A stretch of DNA of 5,264 nt from Rhodospirillales bacterium. Its GTDB lineage: Bacteria; Pseudomonadota; Alphaproteobacteria; Rhodospirillales; JABHCV01. Of this stretch, positions 1 through 5,264 are shown one piece after another. How positions within the stretch are numbered: the stretch's first letter is position 1; every line of letters starts with the position of its first letter. The position numbers were made by a program, and so were the translations under genes. The notes beneath the pieces are model-generated. The model made no database searches, was not told the DNA's origin, and was given only the letters and a program-made list of their open reading frames with translations. Location of the stretch: NCBI GenBank assembly GCA_016776705.1, contig JADHSW010000198.1, positions 1 to 5,264 of the forward strand. The letters run 5' to 3'.

Positions 1-690
1 AAATACGGCTTCAACCACCGCTATCATGATTCCGTTCGCAAGGCCCTTAAGATTGTGCAATCGGGCGAGCTTGGGGCGGTTATTAACCTGCGTGGTGTTT
101 ACGGAAAATCAAAACTGGTAACCTTTGGTCAGGGCTCTGACTGGCGCGTCCATCGCGACCTTGCCGGGGGCGGAATCCTACTCGACCAGGGTATCCACAT
201 GGTCGACCTGATCCGCCTGTTCGCTGGTGATTTCACGAAAATTCACAGCTTTATATCAAACGATTACTGGAAACATGATGTGGAGGATAATGCCTACGCC
301 TTGATGCAAACGGCGGACGGCACCGTTGCCATGCTGCATTCATCGGGCACCCAGTGGCGGCACCGATTCCATCTTGAAATCACGCTGGTGAAAGGAACCA
401 TTATCCTGAGTGGTATTCATTCGGGATCCAAAAGTTACGGCGATGAGACCCTTACCATCGCCAGGAGTCAGGGCAATGATCGCGGCGATCCCAGCGAGGA
501 AACCTTCCACTACGATAATGACCCATCGTGGGCCGATGAGATTGACGAATTCGCGGAGGCTATTTTGAACGGTGGAACGATTCACAACGGCACGTCGGAC
601 GAGGCCTTCAAAACCATGCAGTTGGTCTATCGCATCTATTGCGCCGATGAAGACTGGAAAAAACGCTGGGATTTAAAAGATACGTCCTAG
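1..690 (+). CDS. Gfo/Idh/MocA-family sugar oxidoreductase, 3' part (5' end outside the window)
   Basis: The frame is open from base 1 and gives 229 residues ending in TAG. The GTG at 55 is an internal valine codon, not the start, because family-like sequence (GFNHRYHDSVRKAL, visible residues 3-16) precedes it. These enzymes use NAD(P)H to oxidise or reduce cyclic sugars, nucleotide sugars or inositols in the cytoplasm. What is seen is the C-terminal substrate-binding/dimerisation domain: SGELGAV at 21-27, the hallmark GGGILLDQGIHMVDL at 57-71 with the conserved Asp62 and His66, a beta-sheet region to about 170, and the typical last helices (DEAFKTMQLVYRIY, 200-213). The Rossmann fold and the EKP-type catalytic lysine would lie upstream, so cofactor and substrate cannot be read. 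Full-length members are usually about 330-380 residues, so roughly 100-150 are missing. The gene converges on the glycosyltransferase gene, and their stop codons overlap. The neighbours suggest a sugar-modifying role in glycan synthesis (inference). Confidence 0.9.
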   Translation, partial: KYGFNHRYHDSVRKALKIVQSGELGAVINLRGVYGKSKLVTFGQGSDWRVHRDLAGGGILLDQGIHMVDLIRLFAGDFTKIHSFISNDYWKHDVEDNAYALMQTADGTVAMLHSSGTQWRHRFHLEITLVKGTIILSGIHSGSKSYGDETLTIARSQGNDRGDPSEETFHYDNDPSWADEIDEFAEAILNGGTIHNGTSDEAFKTMQLVYRIYCADEDWKKRWDLKDTS

Positions 691-2627
691 CCACCGGTTT
701 CGGGCGGGTTTGATTTTTGCATGAGCTCAAGAACGGACGGCCCATCAAAGACTGCCGTATAAGGCCCTTCAATCAGGGGCTTCAGGTGCGTAAACACCGG
801 TTTAAGAAATATACCATACGGCGTTGATTGGTTGTCAGATTTGACGAACACTTTTTTCGCCGTTTTATTGCGGCGGAATTCGGTTCCCGTGGTAGTTATG
901 AAATACCGGAATTGGTATTTTTTCAACCGCCGCAAAAATTCCTCCGGCGATAATTTGGGTGGATTGTCAGTTTCTAACCACCACTTCGCGTCCTCTGGAA
1001 AATAATTCCGGACAACGCTCACCTGTGGGCAATAATAAGACAGGAAACCGGGCGCGCTGGAATAGTACCGTTCACCATGCTTCAGATTCTTTGCGATGTA
1101 GGTGCAGGTCTTGTAGTGAGCGCCACCCATGGTTGGCGTTTTTTCATGAAACGCCGCGTCGCTGATCAGCCCAAACGCGACCGGAAGGCGAATGGCCCCA
1201 TACACAGCAATGAACATCAATTGATTGATGGCCAACACGCCCATGATTGCGGCAAAAATCTTGCGCAGCATCGAATGGCCATCAAGGCGTTTCCACAATG
1301 CGGTGACGCCAACTGCGGCGGCACCGGTCAGGATCGGCGCTATGGGCAACAGGAACCGGACCTGTTGGGATAACACGTAAAACCAAATAACATAATAAGC
1401 GACGGTTATTGATAAAATGGCAAACCAGCGTCGCCGGTTTTTATCGAGCAGAAGCAGTGGGCAGAGCGCCAGCAGATAGGGGGCACCCAGAACCATGCCA
1501 TCGAAATAATGCATGGGTAGAATAGAAAAATTCCACGGTGCGCTCAAAAAATCCACAAGGCCCCGCCCGGTACCAAACAAGTCTCCGACTGTATTGAAGG
1601 GAAGGGGCATTTCTGGATTGAAGAAGTTATTGAACAGGGGGAAAAGAGGATTCGCCGTCAGCCAGTAGGTCTTGATCAAGTGCGGAACAATGACCAATAA
1701 CGCTATGATCGGGCCAATTAGGGCGCGCCAGCCAATGCGTGGATTGCGAACCATATCAAAGATGATCAGGGGCGCTAAGGAGGCCGCAAGGGCGAAACCA
1801 TGAAGTTTGATTAATATCGCGCCGCCGATGACAATCCCGAAAAGGACAGCAAGCCCCGTTTCAGGATGTTCTCGCCAGGACAGGTAAATGCAAATTGCCA
1901 GAATCATCGCCGCACCCACGACGACATCTGTTTCAACTGTTGCCATCTCCCATATGACAGCCCGGATAGCCAGAAAAAAGATTGCGGCGAGAAGGCCCGT
2001 ACGATGACTGTAGCCAAGGCGATATAACAGCGATGCCGAGCCAAGAGCTGCCAACAGGCCAAACAGCCCGTGGATCATCTGGGCCTCGCCGTCATCGGCA
2101 AGAACCAGCGCCAGCCGCGATAAATTGGTGGCAAAAGAAGGAAAAAACATGTGCGGCAGGCCCCGGTCCCAGGGCGTGCCCAGTTTACCAAGCTCCACAT
2201 CAAAACGGGGCAGCGACAGGTGATACATCAGGCTGTCGTAGTCATTGGGCGGGGCCATCCCCTGTAGTATGGAGCTCAGGCCAATCAGGATTGCCGCCAA
2301 CCATAAAACCGCCAGCCATGGATCAGAGGCCATTGCCAGTTTTTGTGCTTTTATAGCCGCACCGTATTGTTTCCAGGGCATGGATTTCAGGCCAGGCAGG
2401 GACAGTAACAAAACCACCCCGGCAAAACCGCCCATGGTTAACAAATCAAGCCGCCAGGCACCAATAAAGAAAACGGCGAAGTAGACGACGAAACAGCCAA
2501 GGAAGAACGACACCCCAATTCTTTCGCCTTCACTCAGGTGATTATGTGAATCAAGGCGGTCTACGATTGGCCGACCAAGGCCGGAAACGAGAATCGCGAA
2601 GACGATGACAAACGGCACTGAAGTCAT
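687..2627 (-). CDS. Multi-pass GT-C (PMT/ArnT-like, GT39-type) membrane glycosyltransferase
   Basis: This 646-residue inner-membrane protein has many hydrophobic segments (about 2-20, 38-56, 63-80, 104-122, 184-203, 210-227, 235-250, 258-289, 302-316, 380-395, 402-420, 425-443, 457-478). Residues from about 480 onward are mostly hydrophilic and probably form a periplasmic C-terminal domain. GT-C enzymes transfer a sugar from a polyprenyl-phosphate donor to a glycan, lipid or protein on the periplasmic face. Supporting motifs are NDYDSLMYHLSLP (128-140), whose acidic residues sit in the first large loop where the catalytic Asp is expected; ATVETD (229-234) at the next loop position; TANPLFPLFN (324-333), matching the 'GNPxxP' motif common in this group; and QVRFLLPIAP (422-431), matching the 'R-Y/F-L-x-P' motif. 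The start is ATG directly after the stop of the small membrane gene (TAGATG), with a GGGA sequence 6 bases before it, so translational coupling is likely. Donor and acceptor cannot be inferred. The family call is firm and the exact subfamily is not. Confidence 0.85.
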   Translation of the reverse strand: MTSVPFVIVFAILVSGLGRPIVDRLDSHNHLSEGERIGVSFFLGCFVVYFAVFFIGAWRLDLLTMGGFAGVVLLLSLPGLKSMPWKQYGAAIKAQKLAMASDPWLAVLWLAAILIGLSSILQGMAPPNDYDSLMYHLSLPRFDVELGKLGTPWDRGLPHMFFPSFATNLSRLALVLADDGEAQMIHGLFGLLAALGSASLLYRLGYSHRTGLLAAIFFLAIRAVIWEMATVETDVVVGAAMILAICIYLSWREHPETGLAVLFGIVIGGAILIKLHGFALAASLAPLIIFDMVRNPRIGWRALIGPIIALLVIVPHLIKTYWLTANPLFPLFNNFFNPEMPLPFNTVGDLFGTGRGLVDFLSAPWNFSILPMHYFDGMVLGAPYLLALCPLLLLDKNRRRWFAILSITVAYYVIWFYVLSQQVRFLLPIAPILTGAAAVGVTALWKRLDGHSMLRKIFAAIMGVLAINQLMFIAVYGAIRLPVAFGLISDAAFHEKTPTMGGAHYKTCTYIAKNLKHGERYYSSAPGFLSYYCPQVSVVRNYFPEDAKWWLETDNPPKLSPEEFLRRLKKYQFRYFITTTGTEFRRNKTAKKVFVKSDNQSTPYGIFLKPVFTHLKPLIEGPYTAVFDGPSVLELMQKSNPPETGG

Positions 2628-2837
2628 CTACAGTCCCGTCATGTGCTGGAAAAAACGCCCGAATGTAGATATTTTTTCACTGTAGTAAGGCAGGTTGAAT
2701 GCGAAATAGGACACCACAACGGCCAGGCACCAAACCACCCCAAGGGTTGCGGCAAGCGGCAATTTGTGGGAACCATTGGTCTGCATGATCGGCCTGTTCA
2801 ATTGTATTATTCGTCGCGACAAAAGGCGTCCCGACAC
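2628..2837 (-). CDS. Small single-pass membrane protein of unknown function, coupled to the glycosyltransferase
   Basis: I do not recognise this 69-residue protein. It has a basic N-terminus (SGRLLSRRIIQLNRP), one strong hydrophobic segment (about residues 28-50, LAATLGVVWCLAVVVSYFAF) and a short polar tail (YYSEKISTFGRFFQHMTGL). This is consistent with one membrane helix; the positive N-terminal side suggests an N-in orientation. The longest start is GTG at 2837, preceded by AGG 8 bases upstream. An in-frame ATG at 2786 would give a 52-residue protein starting MQTNGSHKLP, which has a weaker Shine-Dalgarno but a more ordinary start codon. The main evidence that it is real is position: its TAG abuts the ATG of the glycosyltransferase gene, and it fills the space between that gene and the divergent promoter region. 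It may assist or stabilise the glycosyltransferase (inference). An overlapping frame on the opposite strand exists but has no such support. Confidence 0.6.
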   Translation of the reverse strand: MSGRLLSRRIIQLNRPIMQTNGSHKLPLAATLGVVWCLAVVVSYFAFNLPYYSEKISTFGRFFQHMTGL

Positions 2838-2904
2838 AGTCTTAACCTAATTCCTCTTTAAATCATTTATTTGTCCAGTTTCCAACCACAGAAGAGTATC
2901 TGCC
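2838..2904. promoter_or_regulatory. Divergent intergenic region between the membrane-glycosyltransferase unit and the kdsB-like unit
   Basis: This 67-base AT-rich stretch is the only real intergenic space in the window and must carry the start signals of both divergent units, unless transcription enters from inside a neighbouring gene. If the small protein starts at the later ATG (2786), the region grows to 118 bases. I see no clear inverted repeat or riboswitch-like structure in it. For the rightward unit no convincing -35/-10 pair is visible. Confidence 0.5.
2857..2885 (-). promoter_or_regulatory. Candidate sigma70-like promoter for the small membrane protein and glycosyltransferase
   Basis: On the minus strand TTGGAA (2885-2880) and TTTAAA (2862-2857) are separated by exactly 17 bases. 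Each hexamer matches 4 of 6 consensus positions. The predicted transcript start near 2850 would lie about 13 bases before the GTG at 2837, or about 65 bases before the ATG at 2786. In an AT-rich intergenic stretch a match of this quality can occur by chance, so this is only a candidate. Confidence 0.25.
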
Positions 2905-2907
2905 TTG
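2891..2907 (+). promoter_or_regulatory. Ribosome binding site supporting a TTG start for the kdsB-like gene
   Basis: GAAGAG (2891-2896) lies 8 bases before TTG (2905-2907). The TTG is chosen because the next residues, KIIGIIPAR, are the expected N-terminal beta strand and nucleotide-binding loop of the family. The next in-frame ATG (residue 11) would remove this essential loop. A TTG start usually lowers translation efficiency. Confidence 0.6.
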
Positions 2908-3669
2908 AAAATTATCGGAATCATTCCCGCCCGCATGGCCGCCAGCCGGTTTCCGGGCAAGCCATTACATCCCATCGCCGGGCGTCCCATGATTGAGCAT
3001 TGTTTCGAGCGGGCAAAAATGTTCGGGCGCTGGGACGGCCTGTTTTTGGCGACCTGTGATCAGGAAATTAAGGCGTTTGCTGAAGAAAAAGACTATCCCG
3101 TGCTGATGACCGCTGATACCCACACCCGCGCCCTGGACCGGGTCGCCGAAGCGGCGGAAAAAAGCGGCCAGGATTTGGCCGATAACGATATCGTTGTCTG
3201 TGTCCAGGGTGATGAGCCGCTGTTGGGGGAAGATGTCATCGAGGCGGTGGTTGCACCGCTGGAAAATGATCCCGAAATAGACGGCACCATGCTGGCCGTG
3301 CCCATTGTGGATAAGGAAATCTACCTTAATCCCGATATCGTCAAGATCGTTAATGACCAAAAGGGAGATGTGCTTTATACGTCGCGGGCACCCATTCCCT
3401 ACTGCAAGGAATTCACCCCGCAACTTGGGGCTAAGCGGGTTGGCGGTATTTTCGGGTTCCGCTGGGCGTTTCTCAAATGGTTTACCGGAATTCCGGAAAG
3501 CCCGTTGGAAATTGTCGAATCGTGTGATTCCAACCGAATTTGCGATAACGGCTTTCGTCAGCGCATCGCGCCCGTACCCTATCGCCCCTATTTTTCTGTC
3601 GACAGTCCGGAAGATGTCGCCCTTGTCGAGGCGGCGCTTAAAACCGATCCCCTTTGGGGGAAATATTAA
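2905..3669 (+). CDS. kdsB: KdsB-like CMP-ulosonate cytidylyltransferase (3-deoxy-manno-octulosonate cytidylyltransferase family)
   Basis: This 254-residue cytoplasmic enzyme is of normal length for KdsB (about 245-255). KdsB couples CTP and Kdo to give CMP-Kdo and pyrophosphate, the activation step before Kdo joins lipid A or capsule. The nucleotide-binding loop IPARMAASRFPGKPL is at 7-21, the metal/nucleotide motif QGDEP at 101-105 (Asp103), SRAPIPY at 160-166, and VDSPED at 232-237 (Asp233, second metal ligand by family analogy). However, several usually conserved motifs differ: the H-x-SGT-D/E-R motif reads HTRALDR (73-79), LEQLR reads CDSNR (207-211), and RHLGIYGY reads KRVGGIFGF (with one extra residue in my alignment, about 178-185). 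These lie near the sugar site in known KdsB enzymes, so the substrate may be a Kdo variant or another keto-deoxy sugar; the symbol denotes the family only. The stop TAA abuts the GTG start of the HAD phosphatase gene. Confidence 0.85.
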   Translation: MKIIGIIPARMAASRFPGKPLHPIAGRPMIEHCFERAKMFGRWDGLFLATCDQEIKAFAEEKDYPVLMTADTHTRALDRVAEAAEKSGQDLADNDIVVCVQGDEPLLGEDVIEAVVAPLENDPEIDGTMLAVPIVDKEIYLNPDIVKIVNDQKGDVLYTSRAPIPYCKEFTPQLGAKRVGGIFGFRWAFLKWFTGIPESPLEIVESCDSNRICDNGFRQRIAPVPYRPYFSVDSPEDVALVEAALKTDPLWGKY

Positions 3670-3672
3670 GTG
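3656..3672 (+). promoter_or_regulatory. Ribosome binding site for the GTG start of the HAD phosphatase, inside the end of the kdsB-like gene
   Basis: GGGGGA (3656-3661) lies 8-9 bases before GTG (3670-3672) and overlaps the last codons of the upstream gene. The GTG follows the upstream TAA with no gap and is followed at once by the expected first strand and catalytic DxD motif, so this start is well supported. The arrangement favours translational coupling or reinitiation. Confidence 0.6.
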
Positions 3673-4347
3673 GCCGCGTTTTCAGCCCTGCTGTTTGATC
3701 TTGACGGCACCATAATTGACAGCGCTCCCGATGTTTGCGCATCGGTTAACCGGGTGCTCGAAACCATGGACAGGCCATCAATCAGTGTTGAGGACACCAA
3801 GATGCTGGTCGGTTTCGGGGCTCGCACTCTGGTTGAAAAGACACTGGAAATGACCGGCCAGCCGGGCAGCGAGAAGGATGTGGATTTCCTGTTATCGGGA
3901 TTTCTTGAAAGTTACCGGCGTAACCCCAGCGAACACACGGTATTGTTTCCCGGTGCCCGGGCCGCGCTGGATCGTTTTGTCGCATCAAACATGCGCCTTG
4001 GCATTTGCACAAACAAACCGACTGCGACCTGTTTTCCTGTCCTTGAAGCGCTTGATTTAGGACGCTATTTCGACACCGTCATTTGCGGCGACACCCTGGA
4101 ATTTCGCAAACCCGACCCACGGCATGTTTTTCACACCCTGGATGATATGCAGGTCACCGTAGATGAAGCCGCCTTCATTGGCGACAGCGAGGCCGATATT
4201 GAAGCCGCCAATAGTGCCGGAATGCCAAGTGTTTTGGTAACCTTCGGGTATTGCCACGTACCCTTGGACAGCCTTGATGCCAATGCCCTGATTGATCATT
4301 TTGATGAACTGGACGAAGCCCTGGAGGGCATCAAGGGTGGGGGTTGA
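3670..4347 (+). CDS. HAD-superfamily phosphatase (subfamily IA, phosphoglycolate phosphatase-like)
   Basis: This 225-residue soluble protein carries all four HAD motifs. Motif I is FDLDGTIIDS (9-18), with the nucleophile Asp10 and acid/base Asp12. Motif II is CTNK (113-116, Thr114). Motif III is RKPDP (146-150, Lys147). Motif IV is IGDSEADIEAA (170-180, Asp172 and Asp176). The inserted residues between about 20 and 95 are the helical C1 cap that sets substrate choice. Length and motifs resemble Gph (2-phosphoglycolate phosphatase), but this group also contains sugar phosphatases, including N-acylneuraminate-9-phosphatase, so general annotation as Gph would be unsafe. It follows the KdsB-like gene directly, which suggests it may dephosphorylate the sugar that this enzyme then activates, a job done by KdsC in the standard Kdo pathway (inference). 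A housekeeping phosphoglycolate role remains possible. Its TGA stop abuts the stop of the convergent methyltransferase gene. Confidence 0.9.
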   Translation: MAAFSALLFDLDGTIIDSAPDVCASVNRVLETMDRPSISVEDTKMLVGFGARTLVEKTLEMTGQPGSEKDVDFLLSGFLESYRRNPSEHTVLFPGARAALDRFVASNMRLGICTNKPTATCFPVLEALDLGRYFDTVICGDTLEFRKPDPRHVFHTLDDMQVTVDEAAFIGDSEADIEAANSAGMPSVLVTFGYCHVPLDSLDANALIDHFDELDEALEGIKGGG

Positions 4348-5256
4348 TTATTTTTCGGGCTTTTTGGCCGAAATAAACCAGTCCCAACCGATATAACGGC
4401 CCAACCAGCGCTCAAATGGTGCGGAAATCGGCCAAGGTTCGCCGTAAACCAGAATGCCGCCGGGGTGAGTGCCATAGCGTTTCAATTGCCAACGACGGTA
4501 AAGACGCCCCAGTTTGGGGATCAGATAGAAATAAAATTCGCCCTTGCGCAGGCTAACGTCCTGATATTTGGCGAACAACTTGCGGGCACCGCCTTTGCTG
4601 TAACACCGGGTAATTGGATTTTGTTTTGTTTGGGCGTCTTTTCCGCCCCATTCCGTGGCCCGGCCCAGCCAGTTCGGTCCAGTGAATATCTTGCCCGTCA
4701 GGATGCCGACGCACAAAAACATGTTCAGCCAGTAATGCCATGAATCTTTGCAATAAAGCATGATGACGGCCTGGCCGCCGGGCTTAAGCACTCGGTATAC
4801 TTCGTTGATGGCCTGTTCCGTGTCGGGGGTGTGATGAAGGACACCGTTGGAATAGACGATGTCGAAAGTGGCATCGGCAAAGGGCAGGTTTTCGGCGTCC
4901 GACTGCATGGCCAGGCACCCGTCGGCCATATCTTCCATCAGGTCAAATTTTGCCTGGGTTGCGCGGGCCCGAGAAAAGGTGATGTCGGCGCTGCTCATGA
5001 TCGCACCATACTTGGCGAAAAGGACGGAATGACCACCGGCGCCGGGTCCGATTTCCAGGACTTTCTTGCCTTTTAATTCGTGCAGCGGCATCTCGCGAAC
5101 GGTCATGTAATCGCGCATGCGGAACATGTCCTCAAGGTCGTCGATACCGGCTAACATTTGCTCCCGGGTCAGGCCTCCATCGACGTCGTCGTAAAGAGAA
5201 TCATAAAGTGACCCCCAAAACGCCTGGACATCTTGTTTTGCTAAGTCCCTCGACAT
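4348..5256 (-). CDS. Class I SAM-dependent methyltransferase (Methyltransf_11/25-like)
   Basis: This 302-residue protein has a Rossmann-type methyltransferase core at about 60-165. Motif I is KVLEIGPGAGG (65-75), which binds SAM. ADITF (90-94) is the following acidic position. SDAENLPF (119-126) is the usual adenine-contact region. FDIVYSNGVLHH (131-142) is motif IV-like, and VLKPGG (156-161) is the next conserved turn. The N-terminal extension (1-60) and the C-terminal part (about 170-302) are less conserved. The latter includes a hydrophobic stretch (WHYWLNMFLCVGILTG, 173-188), perhaps for contact with membrane or lipid substrate, and a basic patch (RLYRRWQLKR, 251-260). The methyl acceptor is not identifiable; proteins of this kind in glycan loci often methylate sugars or lipids (inference). 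ATG at 5256 is the probable start, giving MSRDLAKQDVQAFW. Only 8 bases upstream are visible and they contain no Shine-Dalgarno or in-frame stop, so a longer protein starting outside the window cannot be excluded. Confidence 0.85.
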   Translation of the reverse strand: MSRDLAKQDVQAFWGSLYDSLYDDVDGGLTREQMLAGIDDLEDMFRMRDYMTVREMPLHELKGKKVLEIGPGAGGHSVLFAKYGAIMSSADITFSRARATQAKFDLMEDMADGCLAMQSDAENLPFADATFDIVYSNGVLHHTPDTEQAINEVYRVLKPGGQAVIMLYCKDSWHYWLNMFLCVGILTGKIFTGPNWLGRATEWGGKDAQTKQNPITRCYSKGGARKLFAKYQDVSLRKGEFYFYLIPKLGRLYRRWQLKRYGTHPGGILVYGEPWPISAPFERWLGRYIGWDWFISAKKPEK

Positions 5257-5264
5257 GGTAAAGA

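Noticed and set aside
55..690. GTG at 55 as the start of a short complete oxidoreductase
   Set aside because: Family-typical sequence continues upstream in frame to base 1, so the gene is cut by the window edge and not truncated in the genome.
1982..2356. 124-codon plus-strand frame antisense to the glycosyltransferase
   Set aside because: It is Gly/Pro/Gln-rich low-information sequence opposite a transmembrane coding region with clear GT-C motifs.
2643..2861. 72-codon plus-strand frame opposite the small membrane protein
   Set aside because: It has no hydrophobic or domain signature and no gene coupling, whereas the minus-strand frame has a clear membrane helix and abuts the glycosyltransferase start.
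2965..3423. 152-codon open frame on the minus strand inside the kdsB-like gene
   Set aside because: It lies wholly antisense to a gene with clear family motifs, its translation has no recognisable domain, and it has no independent promoter or context support.
3305..3715. 136-codon plus-strand frame overlapping the kdsB-like/HAD junction
   Set aside because: It is a shifted frame across two well-supported genes; its composition (rich in Arg, Ser, Pro) is typical of an out-of-frame translation.
4351..4372. T-rich stretch with CGGGC...GGCCG near the convergent stops as an intrinsic terminator
   Set aside because: The stem would be very short and mismatched, and the sequence codes for the conserved methyltransferase C-terminus (SAKKPEK).
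1..5264. tRNA/rRNA genes, insertion sequences, CRISPR or direct-repeat arrays
   Set aside because: No such structure was seen by eye; almost all of the window is accounted for by protein-coding genes.

Overview
The window reads as part of a surface-glycoconjugate (LPS, capsule or glycan) biosynthesis region from a Gram-negative bacterium. Gram-negative fits because of the Kdo-type CMP-sugar synthetase and the polyprenyl-sugar-type (GT-C) membrane glycosyltransferase. The moderate-to-high GC content and general protein style are compatible with an alphaproteobacterium, for example a Rhodospirillales-like marine or soil lineage. That placement is an impression and not a demonstration. There are no RNA genes, mobile elements, repeat arrays or CRISPR, and coding density is very high.

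Layout, left to right. Positions 1-690 (+) hold the 3' part of a Gfo/Idh/MocA-family NAD(P)-dependent sugar oxidoreductase whose N-terminal Rossmann half lies off the window. It converges on a two-gene minus-strand unit: a small single-pass membrane protein (2628-2837) followed immediately, with no spacer (TAGATG), by a large multi-pass GT-C/PMT-like membrane glycosyltransferase (687-2627). A short divergent intergenic region (2838-2904) separates this unit from a plus-strand pair: a KdsB-like CMP-ulosonate cytidylyltransferase (2905-3669, TTG start) and a HAD-family phosphatase (3670-4347, GTG start), also joined with no spacer (TAAGTG). This pair converges on a class I SAM-dependent methyltransferase (4348-5256, -).

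How the genes may work together (inference): the oxidoreductase and HAD phosphatase could help prepare a 2-keto-3-deoxy or related sugar, the KdsB-like enzyme would activate it as the CMP-sugar, the GT-C protein would transfer a lipid-linked sugar on the periplasmic side, and the methyltransferase could decorate the product. The most interesting point is that the KdsB-like protein keeps the nucleotide/metal motifs but has replaced several motifs that are normally conserved around the sugar in KdsB. This raises the possibility that it activates a sugar other than Kdo. No clearly novel system is evident beyond this.
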